This document shows, in pieces, positions 53,079 to 62,458 of a stretch of 64,000 nucleotides of DNA. Numbering within the stretch: the stretch's first letter is position 1; each line of letters opens with the position of its first letter. The DNA is from Porphyromonas sp. COT-239 OH1446 (lineage in GTDB: Bacteria > Bacteroidota > Bacteroidia > Bacteroidales > Porphyromonadaceae): the NCBI RefSeq assembly GCF_000768875.1, contig NZ_JRAO01000016.1:29248-93247 (forward strand). The letters are read 5' to 3'. The position numbers and the translations under genes were made by a program. The notes under the pieces are model-generated. The model was not told the DNA's origin and did no database searches. It saw nothing but the letters and a program-made list of their open reading frames with translations.

Positions 53079-53821
53079 TTGCGTTTGTTGTTGTTATTCT
53101 GTTGTTGCTCTGCCTGACGCTTCATTTGCTCGACACGTCTGCGGGTATCGTCATCTGCTTGCTTGAAAGCTTCGAGTAGCTTCTCTGCCTGCTCCTTACT
53201 GATCTTCCCTTCTGCCTCTGTAGGAGGGGCTTTCGCATCTTGGGATTTAGGCTTATTTTGTCCTTTCTGATCCTGCTTGGGGGGCTGCTCCCCCTGCTGC
53301 TGTTGCTGCTCGGGCTTCTGCTGCTGAGAGTCGTTTTGTTGCTCGGGTTTCTGTTGGGGTTGTGGGGGCTGCTGCTCTTTGGACAGTAGCTTTTGGGCCT
53401 TGACTAGATTGTAGCGAGTCTCGTCATCATTGGGGTTGAGTATGAGGGCCTGCTCGTAGGCTTCGATGCTCTGCTTATAGTCTTTTTGCTTGAAGAGTGC
53501 ATTGCCCAAATTATGCATCAAGGCCGCTGCCTGCTCGGCCTCCAGCTTGCCATGCTCTGCAGCACGACGATAATAGGGGAGGGCCTTGTCGTAGAGCTCC
53601 CTTTTGTAGAGTGAGTTCCCTAGGCCTAGGTTGGCCTTTACTGAGAGGCTATCTTGGAGGAAAGCCTTGCGATAGCTGCGTTCAGCCCGCTTATATTTCT
53701 TCTGACTGTAGGCCTCGAAGCCCTCTCTTAGGTCGGACTTGATCCCCTGTGCCTGTAGCCCCTGCCTGCTTGCCCCGAGGAGGCATAGTGAGAGGGAGAG
53801 GAGGATGTACTTAGCGTTCAT
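53072..53821 (-). CDS. batC: BatC: TPR protein with Gln/Pro/Lys-rich tail
   Basis: A 249-residue exported protein with about three TPRs (residues ~30-130; GFEAYSQKKYKRAERSYRKA, LGNALFKQKDYKQSIEAYEQA), followed by an unusual low-complexity tail (~140-200) rich in Gln, Pro and Lys (e.g. QQPPQPQQKPEQQN), and a charged helix. The tail is probably a flexible linker. It overlaps batB by 11 bases, consistent with translational coupling. Confidence 0.88.
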   Translation of the reverse strand: MNAKYILLSLSLCLLGASRQGLQAQGIKSDLREGFEAYSQKKYKRAERSYRKAFLQDSLSVKANLGLGNSLYKRELYDKALPYYRRAAEHGKLEAEQAAALMHNLGNALFKQKDYKQSIEAYEQALILNPNDDETRYNLVKAQKLLSKEQQPPQPQQKPEQQNDSQQQKPEQQQQQGEQPPKQDQKGQNKPKSQDAKAPPTEAEGKISKEQAEKLLEAFKQADDDTRRRVEQMKRQAEQQQNNNNKRKW

Positions 53822-54842
53822 TACCGAAGATGTTGTGCTTCGAGAGGAAGCGGTTCTTACGTCGAGAGATTAGTTGTTCAGCCAAGAGGAGCATTAGGGC
53901 TACCCAAACCCATAGTTCATATTTCTCTATATAGCCTGAGCCCTGCACCTGCTCTAGGGCAGCCTTGGGGAGCTTGTCCAGCTCTGCTGAGAGGGCCTCC
54001 TGTGCCTCCTCTAGGCTGCTGGCATGGATGAATGCCCCTGATCCTGCTGAGGCTACTGAACGGCACATCTCTGAGTTGAGGCGTGTGATGACGGTCTCGC
54101 CCTCTTCGTCCTTGAGGTAGCTACTCCCCATCGGGATCGGCCCTCCATCTGTGCTGCCTATGCCCATGACGTAGATCCTGATCCCGAGGTCTGCAGCCTC
54201 TTGGGCAGCCTCTACTGCATCTGAGTCGTGGCTCTCACCATCGGTCAAGATAACGATGGCTTTGCCGATGTCTCGACGCTCGGAGAATGATTGCTTGGCC
54301 AGTCGAATAGCCTCTGCGATGGCCGTCCCTTGAGCACTCAGCATTCGAGGATGGATATCGGCTACATACTGCTGGGCTGTCTTGAGATCGGTTGTAATAG
54401 GTAGCTGGACATAGGCCTTGGCTGCGAAGACGATGAGCCCACTCTTGTCGTTGGGACGACGCTCAAGGAGCTTGGAGACGCTTTGCCGAGCGAAGTCTAT
54501 GCGGCTAGGGCTTAGGTCTCTGCTGAGCATGGAGTTCGAGACATCGACGCAGATCATTGTCTCGATGCCGAGGCGGTCTTCCTCGCTCGAGTTTATTGAG
54601 CTGGCAATGCGAGGGCGAGCCAGTGCTACGACAAGTAGGCCCATACCCAGTAGCAGGATGAGGTCTCGCCAGAGGTGCTTACGCCCACTATACTCGGGCG
54701 TTAGTATCTGCCAAAGGTTGCGTGTCGCATACTGCTTCATCAAGCGACGCCCCTGCCACAGTGCCCCGAGAGAGAGCAGCAGTAGAGGGAGGGCGAGGAG
54801 CAGTAGGTAGAGGGCCTCGGGGGATTGGAACTCGATCTTCAT
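53811..54842 (-). CDS. batB: BatB: von Willebrand factor type A membrane protein
   Basis: A 343-residue protein with two N-terminal membrane helices, a VWA domain with the MIDAS sequence CVDVSNSMLSRDLSPSR (Asp-x-Ser-x-Ser, residues ~96-112) and VILTDGESHD, then a last helix. The VWA faces the periplasm. It overlaps batA by one base (TAATG). Confidence 0.92.
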   Translation of the reverse strand: MKIEFQSPEALYLLLLALPLLLLSLGALWQGRRLMKQYATRNLWQILTPEYSGRKHLWRDLILLLGMGLLVVALARPRIASSINSSEEDRLGIETMICVDVSNSMLSRDLSPSRIDFARQSVSKLLERRPNDKSGLIVFAAKAYVQLPITTDLKTAQQYVADIHPRMLSAQGTAIAEAIRLAKQSFSERRDIGKAIVILTDGESHDSDAVEAAQEAADLGIRIYVMGIGSTDGGPIPMGSSYLKDEEGETVITRLNSEMCRSVASAGSGAFIHASSLEEAQEALSAELDKLPKAALEQVQGSGYIEKYELWVWVALMLLLAEQLISRRKNRFLSKHNIFGNER

Positions 54843-55828
54843 TACGGGCGTATTCTTAGGATCGTATTGCGCAGAACCAGCTCGAGCAATAGCAGAGCAA
54901 GAGCCAGCAGTACGAAGAGCTGGTACTGCTCGTAAACGGCTTGGTAGCTGCGAGTACGCAGCTTGGTCTTCTCTAGGGTATCGATCTTCGTGTAGATCTC
55001 CCCTAGGCTCTCATTGTCAGTCGCTCGGAAGTAGGCCCCGCCAGTGAGCTCAGCGATCTGCCGCATGGTGTCCTCGTCTAGCTCTACGGGCTGATTGCGG
55101 ACTACTGGCCCAAAGATAGAGGGCATGGGTACTGGGGCTGCTCCAGTAGCAGAGCCCATCCCTACACAGTAGATCACAATGCCATAGGGAACGGCCAGCT
55201 CTGCAGCTGTGCGGGGGGAGATCTCCCCTGCATTGTTCACCCCGTCGGTGAGCAGGATGATGACCTTGCTGTTGGTTGGACTGTCCTTGAGGCGGTTAAT
55301 CGCCGTTACGAGCCCTAGCCCAATGGCGGTGCGGTCCTCGATCATCCCAGGGGCTATCTCCTGAAGCCTATTGATCAAGCTTGCGTGGTCTGTCGTCAGT
55401 GGGCAGGCTGTGAAGCTCTCTCCCGCAAAGGCAACTAGGCCAATATTGTCCGAGGTACGATGCTTGACGAACTCTAGGGCGACCGCCCTGGCGGCTTCCA
55501 TACGGTTGGGCTCGAAGTCCATCGCCTCCATACTCGTCGATATATCCATCGTGAGCATGATGTCTATACCCTCGACATCCTGTTCACTCCAGGCGTTGTG
55601 GCTCTGAGGTCTCGCTAGAGCTAGGATGACTAGTGTGAGTGCCCCTAGTCTTAGGGCGAAGGGCAGATGCCGTAGCCAAACCCTAGGGCCAGGAGCTAGG
55701 CCCTCAAGAGGTGTGATCGAGGGGCTAAGTAGGGTCCCATACCCCTCTCGCCTGCGGTAGATGTACCATGCTAGGCAGGCAGGCAGGAGTAACAGTAGGT
55801 ATAGTATCTTGGGGTGTAAGAAGGTCAT
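54842..55828 (-). CDS. batA: BatA: von Willebrand factor type A membrane protein
   Basis: A 328-residue paralogue of BatB. Membrane helices flank a VWA domain with MIDAS MLTMDISTSMEAMDFEPNR and a second metal residue in ILLTDGVNNAG. It overlaps the upstream gene by four bases (ATGA). BatA and BatB probably form a heteromer in the Bat complex. Confidence 0.92.
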   Translation of the reverse strand: MTFLHPKILYLLLLLPACLAWYIYRRREGYGTLLSPSITPLEGLAPGPRVWLRHLPFALRLGALTLVILALARPQSHNAWSEQDVEGIDIMLTMDISTSMEAMDFEPNRMEAARAVALEFVKHRTSDNIGLVAFAGESFTACPLTTDHASLINRLQEIAPGMIEDRTAIGLGLVTAINRLKDSPTNSKVIILLTDGVNNAGEISPRTAAELAVPYGIVIYCVGMGSATGAAPVPMPSIFGPVVRNQPVELDEDTMRQIAELTGGAYFRATDNESLGEIYTKIDTLEKTKLRTRSYQAVYEQYQLFVLLALALLLLELVLRNTILRIRP

Positions 55829-56805
55829 TGCTCTGTATTACGTCTAATATTCTCCTCCTCGTTGAGGTCATAGGCTCGGACGAAGACTCGGACTGTCTCG
55901 AGAGCCTCTGAGGCATCCTCCTGCTCGGGGCTATACTTGGCGAACTTGACGAGGTCTGCCTGCCGCAGGATCTCCTCCAGCTGTCTGTATAGGGCAGAGG
56001 TCAGCCCTCGCTCTCTGTGTAGCACAAGTAGCTCGTAGGAGGTCATCTCCATTGCTGGCATAGCTTGCCTCTGCTCTATGTAAAGGCGAAGGATGTCTGT
56101 CAAACGGGTGAAGTGCTCCTTGTAGAGCCCTCGGGTGGCATAGCCCTCTCGCTCTAGGGCTTTGAGGGCTTCGAGGGCCTGCTCTAGAGGGCTTAGGATA
56201 CGCTCAGGCTCAGCTGGAGGCAGAGCTTGCCTCCTCTTGATCTCTCGATAGATTAGCCAAGCGACTAGTAGTGCCAGTAGGAGTCCGCCGATAGCCCAGG
56301 TGATGGGACTCTGAAAGATGAGGCTCATCAGATCAGTAAAGGTAAGCTCCTCGTCCCATGGGGCTTTGATGTCCTCGATCTGAGTGGGGTCGGAGAGGTC
56401 TACCTCTGGTTGGATGATCTTGAGGGCTAGCGGGCGGGAGAGCTCTCGGTGCGTGGCTGTCTCAGCTACGATAGGGGGGATGGTGATGAGTGTCGAGTCG
56501 AAAGAGGTGATTAAGAGCCTAGCCGTAAGCTCCTTCAGCCGCTCGTCGATATCTATTGTATCGATGGCGGCAAACTCAAGCACTTTGAAGGGGTATCCCC
56601 TCCCTGTGCTGTCGGGTAGGAGGTAATACTGCGTCCCAGCCAGGTCATCGGTGCGGATGATGACCGATATGGCTGCCTGCTCTCCGGTCTTCATCTCAGT
56701 CTTGTCGATGCGAGTTTGTATGGAGAGCCTTTGTGCCTCTAGGGAGCTTGTGCCCAGGAGAAGGACGAGGAGTGAAAGTATCGTATAGCGATTGATTTTC
56801 ATCAT
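55825..56805 (-). CDS. Exported membrane protein of the Bat cluster
   Basis: A 326-residue protein with a signal peptide, a periplasmic beta-rich region resembling part of BatD (KTEMKTGEQAAISVIIRTDD), one membrane helix (~170-190, PITWAIGGLLLALLVAWLIY) and a cytoplasmic helical end. A protein of this size is usual between DUF58 and batA in Bacteroidota; it has no agreed name. Two ATG codons stand together at 56805 and 56802. Confidence 0.8.
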   Translation of the reverse strand: MMKINRYTILSLLVLLLGTSSLEAQRLSIQTRIDKTEMKTGEQAAISVIIRTDDLAGTQYYLLPDSTGRGYPFKVLEFAAIDTIDIDERLKELTARLLITSFDSTLITIPPIVAETATHRELSRPLALKIIQPEVDLSDPTQIEDIKAPWDEELTFTDLMSLIFQSPITWAIGGLLLALLVAWLIYREIKRRQALPPAEPERILSPLEQALEALKALEREGYATRGLYKEHFTRLTDILRLYIEQRQAMPAMEMTSYELLVLHRERGLTSALYRQLEEILRQADLVKFAKYSPEQEDASEALETVRVFVRAYDLNEEENIRRNTEQ

Positions 56806-56838
56806 GATAGTACAGCGGTGAGAGCCTTGTCGGTCTTC

Positions 56839-57723
56839 TTAGCTACGTCTGCGGAAGAGCTTGATGAGCTCAGGGGTGAAGTCTTGTCCCGTGGCGACTT
56901 CTACGGCATCGACCCCCGAGCGGCGACAGAGATCTCGGGAGAGCTCGATACGCTCCTGAAATGCACGGGCATAAGCCGATCGGGTTCGCTCCGAGGAGGT
57001 GTCGACCCAACATTTACCTCCGCTCTCGGCATCCTCCAGCTGGACGAGTCCCATGCGAGGGAGCTCCTCTGCGCCTCGGTCATAGGCTCGGATGGCCACG
57101 AGGTCGTGCTTGCGTGCAGCTAGGCTTAGAGGGAGCTGATAGCTCTCGCCCCAGTGCAGGAAGTCGGAGATGAGGAAGGCTGTACAGCGTCTGCGCATAG
57201 CTCGGTGGAGGTAGCTTAGGGGGATGGAGAGATCCGTCCCTCGACTTTTGGGCTCGAAGCCCAGCAACTCTCTGATGATGTAGAGGATATGCTTGCGTCC
57301 GCTACGGGCTGGGATGAAGAGCTCGATCTGGTCGGTGAAGAAGATAGCCCCCACCTTGTCATTGTTTTGAATAGCTGAGAAAGCCAGGGTAGCAGCCAGC
57401 TCTCCCATCAGCTCTCTCTTGGTCTCTCGCTGCGTCCCGAAGGTACTGCTACCTGTCAGGTCTACCAGGAGCATCACGGTGAGCTCTCGCTCCTCCTCAA
57501 AGATCTTGACGAAAGGGGAGGCATAGCGGGCTGTAACGTTCCAGTCGATGTCTCGTACATCGTCCCCGACCTGATAGCTACGCACCTCACTGAAGGCCAT
57601 CCCTCGTCCCCTAAAGGCCGAGTGGTATTGCCCTGCGAAGACCTGCTCAGATAGGCCCTTGGCCTTGATCTCGATGCGTCTTACTCTAGCAGATAACTCT
57701 GTCGAGCTTGTTGCCTGCTTCAT
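56839..57723 (-). CDS. DUF58 domain protein
   Basis: A 294-residue soluble protein with the DUF58 motif AFSEVRSYQVGDDVRDIDWNVTARY (~45-70), followed by a VWA-like fold (VMLLVDLTGSSTFG, LISDFLHWGE). DUF58 proteins accompany MoxR ATPases and VWA proteins in envelope complexes. It is 15 bases after moxR and 33 bases before the next gene. Confidence 0.93.
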   Translation of the reverse strand: MKQATSSTELSARVRRIEIKAKGLSEQVFAGQYHSAFRGRGMAFSEVRSYQVGDDVRDIDWNVTARYASPFVKIFEEERELTVMLLVDLTGSSTFGTQRETKRELMGELAATLAFSAIQNNDKVGAIFFTDQIELFIPARSGRKHILYIIRELLGFEPKSRGTDLSIPLSYLHRAMRRRCTAFLISDFLHWGESYQLPLSLAARKHDLVAIRAYDRGAEELPRMGLVQLEDAESGGKCWVDTSSERTRSAYARAFQERIELSRDLCRRSGVDAVEVATGQDFTPELIKLFRRRS

Positions 57724-57737
57724 AGGTTGCTACCTCT

Positions 57738-58730
57738 CTAGGGTACTTCAATGGTGTTGAGGATATCCTTGATAATCTCTTCCGTTGTGATCTCACTGGC
57801 CTCAGCCTCGTAGCTCAAGCCGATGCGGTGGCGTAGCACATCGTGACATGTGGCTCTGATATCCTCGGGGATGACGTAGCCTCTGCCCCGCATGAAGGCG
57901 AAGGCTCTAGCGGCCAATGCTAGTGAGATGGAGGCACGAGGAGAAGCTCCGAAGGAGATGAAGCTGGACAAACGCTCCAGCCCTGCAGCCTTGGGGTCTC
58001 GGGTGGCAAAGACGATGTCTACGATATACCGCTCGATCTTCTCGTCTATGTAGATCTCCCGGACGGTCTCTCTAGCCTCTAGCAGGTCGTCTATGGAGAG
58101 GAGTGGGCGGATCTCCCGACGCTCGGCTGCGATCTGCTCTCGGATGATTTGCTGCTCCTGCTCTCGCTTGGGGTAGGAGATGAGCACCTTGAGCATGAAG
58201 CGGTCTACCTGAGCCTCTGGCAGGGGGTAAGTTCCCTCCTGCTCGATGGGGTTCTGCGTGGCCATGACGAGGAAGGGGGTGGGGAGCTTGAAGGTAGTCT
58301 CGCCAATGGTAACCTGCCGCTCCTGCATGGCCTCGAGCAGAGCAGACTGCACCTTGGCCGGTGCACGGTTGATCTCGTCCGCTAGGATGAAGTTGGAGAA
58401 GATAGGCCCCTGCTTGACCTGAAACTCCTCATGGCGCTGCGAGTACATCAGCGTCCCGACGACGTCCGCAGGGAGCAGGTCGGGGGTGAACTGTATGCGC
58501 TTGTAGTCGGCATCGATCAGCTGGGCGAGCGTCTTGATGGCAAGCGTCTTGGCAAGCCCAGGCATACCCTCGAGGAGGATATGCCCGTCGGCCAAGAGCC
58601 CGATCATGAGGGCATCGACGAGGTGCTCCTGCCCGACGATGCTCTGCCTCATCCCCGTGCGGAGTTTGTCTACGATATAGCTCTTTTGCTCAATCTTTTG
58701 CGTAAGGGCTTTGATGTCTACTGCTTCCAT
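57738..58730 (-). CDS. MoxR-family AAA+ ATPase
   Basis: A 330-residue AAA+ ATPase acting as chaperone for VWA proteins. Walker A is GMPGLAKT, Walker B ILADEINRAPAKVQSALLEAM, sensor/arginine-finger regions ATQNPIEQEGTYPLPEAQVDRF. It begins the DUF58-bat gene set and should remodel the Bat proteins. Confidence 0.95.
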   Translation of the reverse strand: MEAVDIKALTQKIEQKSYIVDKLRTGMRQSIVGQEHLVDALMIGLLADGHILLEGMPGLAKTLAIKTLAQLIDADYKRIQFTPDLLPADVVGTLMYSQRHEEFQVKQGPIFSNFILADEINRAPAKVQSALLEAMQERQVTIGETTFKLPTPFLVMATQNPIEQEGTYPLPEAQVDRFMLKVLISYPKREQEQQIIREQIAAERREIRPLLSIDDLLEARETVREIYIDEKIERYIVDIVFATRDPKAAGLERLSSFISFGASPRASISLALAARAFAFMRGRGYVIPEDIRATCHDVLRHRIGLSYEAEASEITTEEIIKDILNTIEVP

Positions 58731-58776
58731 TTATTCTGTGTAAAAAGTATGTATGTTGTCGCTTCTCGTTCGAGGC

Positions 58777-60138
58777 CTAACGGATCTTGTCCTTGAAGGC
58801 CTGATGTAGTGCAAACGCACGCTCGAGCGAATTAGTATTCGAGGCGTCGATCTCGTATTTGTTGGCGGGGGGGAGGCGCAGCTCCGTGCCTATGGGGATA
58901 TTGTCAGGATTGCGGATGATGTCCTTATTCTCCTCGTAGATGTACACCCAAAAGACCTTGTGCCCATACTTACGCTTGGCATAGAGAGTTAGCCGCTCTC
59001 CCGATTGAACTACTTTGGTCTCAGCCTCATTGGCATGCGCTGGGATTGCTCCCGAGGCAATAGGGGCGATGTCTAGTCCTCTCTGGGCACGAGGGGTAGG
59101 GGGGGTTGGCCTTGTTGGCTGCACCTGCTCCTCTATGACCTCCTCTTGGCCGACCTCTTCCTCGACAAGCTCTGTATCCTCGATGCTCTCGGCCTCACTC
59201 TCCTGCTCCTGCGAGGTAGTCTGCTTCACCATACGAACCGACTCTGCCTTGGCTATTGCTGGAGCACCAGTCTGGCGACTGGACTGCTCCCAGTAGTAAG
59301 CTCCGAGGGCAACACCTAGGATGAGGACAATGAGCAGGACGATCCCCCAACGCCTTGAGGATCTACGCTCGCTGCTGTGTCTGGCGGCAGACTTTGTCTC
59401 AGGGGTCGCCTCTAGCTGCTCTTCGGCTTTAGGCTTCCCCTCGGTGAGGGACTCAGGGGTTGGCTCTGCTGCGGAGGCTGGCTTTGTCCCCACTACAGTA
59501 GCGAGGGTAGCTGTTCGCTTAGAGGGTAGAGGAAGCCTGCTGCTCTCCTGGAGCTCCTCGATAGAGGCTATGGGGATGCGATCGAGTTGCTCATAGACTT
59601 GTCGCTGGTGTAGAGATACGGGGACGAACATGGCGAATGGTCTATTGAGTGCCTGCTCTAGCTCCTGTGCTAGATGTAGCTGGTAGCCCTGTAGGCGTCC
59701 TTTCCTGTCTCGCTTGGGCTCAATGTTGCCCAGCCCGCTGAGGTGCACCTCCACCCCTTGCTCGAGGAGTTCGCCCAGGACTTTGGGGATGGACCTAGTC
59801 CATCGCTGTACGGCCTTGGGGCGGATAGAGGTGGCCTGGGAGAGAGCCTTTTGCAAGTCATCGAGGGAAGTCGCTGTCTGCTCGCCAGATATAGGCTCGA
59901 GGCAGAGCTTCATCCGAGGAGGAATAAGCCATTCATCTCCAGAAGGTAGTACTCCGATGTACTCTTCGATTTTTGAGAGATGTAGTAGTCCTAGTCCAGC
60001 GATGGCTACAGCTTCTCCTATAGAGAGCCTAGCCTCGATCTGGTTGCATAATGCTCGCCAAAGTGCTGTACTGCTCTCGGTCTCGATCTGTGCCTCCTCG
60101 GCCAGGCGAGCGATCCATAGTTCTTCTTTGAGTACCAT
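58777..60138 (-). CDS. Tandem HU-like / membrane / LysM protein
   Basis: A 453-residue protein with an unusual layout. Two HU/IHF-like segments fill residues ~1-95 and ~95-185; the second includes LSGLGNIEPKRDRKGRLQGY, the expected beta arm. A long Pro/Ala linker leads to one membrane helix (~265-285, WGIVLLIVLILGVALGAYYW), then an acidic Glu-rich linker and a C-terminal LysM domain (~385-430; VVQSGERLTLYAKRKYGHKVFWVYIYEEN). The HU part should be cytosolic and the LysM periplasmic, able to touch peptidoglycan. Bacteroidota HU proteins of this sort linked to SPOR are known; here the wall-binding domain is LysM. Next to rimO. Confidence 0.82.
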   Translation of the reverse strand: MVLKEELWIARLAEEAQIETESSTALWRALCNQIEARLSIGEAVAIAGLGLLHLSKIEEYIGVLPSGDEWLIPPRMKLCLEPISGEQTATSLDDLQKALSQATSIRPKAVQRWTRSIPKVLGELLEQGVEVHLSGLGNIEPKRDRKGRLQGYQLHLAQELEQALNRPFAMFVPVSLHQRQVYEQLDRIPIASIEELQESSRLPLPSKRTATLATVVGTKPASAAEPTPESLTEGKPKAEEQLEATPETKSAARHSSERRSSRRWGIVLLIVLILGVALGAYYWEQSSRQTGAPAIAKAESVRMVKQTTSQEQESEAESIEDTELVEEEVGQEEVIEEQVQPTRPTPPTPRAQRGLDIAPIASGAIPAHANEAETKVVQSGERLTLYAKRKYGHKVFWVYIYEENKDIIRNPDNIPIGTELRLPPANKYEIDASNTNSLERAFALHQAFKDKIR

Positions 60139-60174
60139 AAGCGTTTAAGTGTTTGTGTGTTGGAACTACTTAGT

Positions 60175-61482
60175 TTATCTGATGATGCGACCATAGAGGT
60201 CAAAAATGTCTGCTGAGGTGATCTCTACACAGTAGAACTGCCCTGTTGCTAGAGGGGCAGTCTCATCGGCCTTGATGAGAACATCTTGGTCTATCTCGGG
60301 AGAGTCGAATTCGGTGCGACCGATATAGTAGTCGCCCTCTCTGCGGTCGATGATCGTACGCAGGGTTTGACCTATCTTGCTGTCGTTGATCTCGCTAGCG
60401 ATGCCTTGCTGGACGTGCATGAGGCGATCTAGACGCTCCTGCTTGATCTCGATGGGGATGTTGTCCTTGTAGTGCTTGTAAGCGTAGGTGCCCTCCTCGT
60501 GTGAGTAGACGAAAGCCCCGAGGCGTTCGAAGCGCACCTCTCGGACAAAGTCGATCAGCTCCTCTACATCGGCCTCTGTCTCGCCTGGATGGCCTACGAT
60601 CATGGTGGTGCGCAGGTGAATGCCTGGTACTTCTCTACGCATGAGCTGAAGCAGCTCTCGAGTCTCTGCACTAGTGATATTACGCCTCATGGCCCTAAGC
60701 ATGGGGTCGCTGATGTGCTGTAGGGCGATGTCTAGATACTTACATACATTGTCTCTCTCTCGCATGACACGCAGCAGATCGGTGGGGAAAGCATTGGGGT
60801 AGGCATAGTGTAGGCGCAGCCACTCGAGTCCTGGTAGGTCGCTTAGACGCTCCACCAGCTCGGGCAGGCGATGCTCATGATATCTATCGAGCCCATAGTA
60901 GGTAAGATCCTGGGCAATAAGCTGGATCTCCTTGACCCCAGAGGCGATGAGGGTCTGGGCCTCCTGGACGATCTCGTCCATCTCTCGGGAGCGATGTCTG
61001 CCCGTCATCAGTGGAATAGCGCAGTAGGAGCAGGTTCGGTCGCAACCCTCTGAGATCTTGAGGTAGGCGTAGTGTGGTGGGGTGGTTAGGCTTCGGTTGC
61101 CTCCCATGGGGTCGTTGTAGTAGGCCTTGCCGAGGTCGCTGATGAGCTTCTTCCAGTTGAACTTACCATAGTAGCCATCCACCTCGGGGATCTCGGCCCG
61201 AAGCTCATCCATGAAACGCTCTGTCAGGCAGCCCATCACATAGACCGCCCCCACACGTCTCCTCTTCTTCCTCTCGACAACCTCTAGGATCATATTGATC
61301 GACTCCTGCTGGGCATCGCCGATGAAGCCACAGGTGTTGATAACGACAATTTCTCCATTGACATTGTCTGGATTGTGGCGTACGGTGTAGCCATTGGCGA
61401 GGAATTGGCGAATGAGGTGCTCCGAGTCTACGAGGTTCTTCGAGCAGCCCAGCGTGATCACATCTACTTGATTTTTTCTCAT
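60175..61482 (-). CDS. rimO: Ribosomal protein S12 methylthiotransferase RimO
   Basis: Radical-SAM methylthiotransferase (435 residues) acting on an Asp of ribosomal protein S12. The N-terminal UPF0004 domain holds Cys13, Cys51 and Cys85 for one cluster; the radical-SAM domain holds Cys147-x3-Cys151-x2-Cys154 (EGCDRTCSYCAIP). A TRAM domain ends the protein. Its start overlaps ftsY by four bases (ATGA), implying coupled translation. Confidence 0.96.
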   Translation of the reverse strand: MRKNQVDVITLGCSKNLVDSEHLIRQFLANGYTVRHNPDNVNGEIVVINTCGFIGDAQQESINMILEVVERKKRRRVGAVYVMGCLTERFMDELRAEIPEVDGYYGKFNWKKLISDLGKAYYNDPMGGNRSLTTPPHYAYLKISEGCDRTCSYCAIPLMTGRHRSREMDEIVQEAQTLIASGVKEIQLIAQDLTYYGLDRYHEHRLPELVERLSDLPGLEWLRLHYAYPNAFPTDLLRVMRERDNVCKYLDIALQHISDPMLRAMRRNITSAETRELLQLMRREVPGIHLRTTMIVGHPGETEADVEELIDFVREVRFERLGAFVYSHEEGTYAYKHYKDNIPIEIKQERLDRLMHVQQGIASEINDSKIGQTLRTIIDRREGDYYIGRTEFDSPEIDQDVLIKADETAPLATGQFYCVEITSADIFDLYGRIIR

Positions 61483-62429
61483 TCGCCGAATAGAGAGTTT
61501 ACGAAGTCCTTCTTGTGGAATAGTTGTAAGTCGTCCATTCCCTCACCCAGGCCAATGTACTTGACTGGGATCTTGAATTGATCCGAGATACCAATGACGA
61601 CCCCCCCCTTGGCTGTGCCATCGAGCTTGGTTACTGCCAGGGCATTGACTTCGGTGGCAGCCGTGAATTGCCTGGCTTGCTCGAAAGCATTCTGCCCCGT
61701 AGAGCCGTCCAGGACGAGGAGTACCTCGTGCGGAGCATCGGGGACGACTTTCTGCATCACGCGCTTGATCTTGCTCAGCTCGTTCATCAAGCCGACCTTA
61801 TTGTGCAGTCGGCCAGCAGTGTCGATGATCACCACATCGGCCGAGGAGCTTACGGCCGAGGAGAGGGTGTCGTAGGCCACAGAAGCTGGGTCTGCCTGCA
61901 TGCGCTGCTTGACCAGGGGGACACCCACACGCTCGGCCCATATCTCGAGCTGGTCAATTGCAGCGGCTCTGAAGGTGTCTCCAGCTCCGAGGACAACCTT
62001 GAGGCCTGCCTTGGTGAACTGATGTGCCAGCTTGCCAATGGTTGTGGTCTTGCCCACGCCATTGACCCCCACGACCATGATTACATAGGGTCGTGTACCC
62101 TCGGGAATAGAGAAGCTCTCGCCATCCTCAACGCCGTTCTCTGCCAGTAGAGCAGCGATCTCTTCTCTCAGCAGGCGGGTGAGCTCTGCTGTGGTAACAT
62201 ATTTGTCTCGAGCCACTCGCTCCTCGATGCGGCGGATGATCTTGAGCGTGGTCTCTACCCCTACGTCGGAGGTTACGAGGACGTCCTCCAGGTCGTCAAG
62301 TACCTCGTCGTCTACCTTGCTCTTACCTGCAACGGCTCGGGTGATCTTGGAGAATACATTCTCTTTGCTCTTGGAGAGCCCATCGTCGAGTGTCTCCTTC
62401 TTCTTGGAGAAAAAGCTAAATATACCCAT
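61479..62429 (-). CDS. ftsY: Signal recognition particle receptor FtsY
   Basis: SRP receptor GTPase, 316 residues, that docks ribosomes at the Sec translocon. The NG domain is complete: G1 GVNGVGKTTT (121-130), DTFRAAAIDQLE (151-162), DTAGR box and a C-terminal GLGEGMDDLQLF. There is only a short basic/acidic N-terminal region before the N domain, normal for Bacteroidota. Follows nspC by 29 bases. Confidence 0.97.
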   Translation of the reverse strand: MGIFSFFSKKKETLDDGLSKSKENVFSKITRAVAGKSKVDDEVLDDLEDVLVTSDVGVETTLKIIRRIEERVARDKYVTTAELTRLLREEIAALLAENGVEDGESFSIPEGTRPYVIMVVGVNGVGKTTTIGKLAHQFTKAGLKVVLGAGDTFRAAAIDQLEIWAERVGVPLVKQRMQADPASVAYDTLSSAVSSSADVVIIDTAGRLHNKVGLMNELSKIKRVMQKVVPDAPHEVLLVLDGSTGQNAFEQARQFTAATEVNALAVTKLDGTAKGGVVIGISDQFKIPVKYIGLGEGMDDLQLFHKKDFVNSLFGE

Positions 62430-62458
62430 AACTTCCTACCTTAATATCTATGTCGTAA

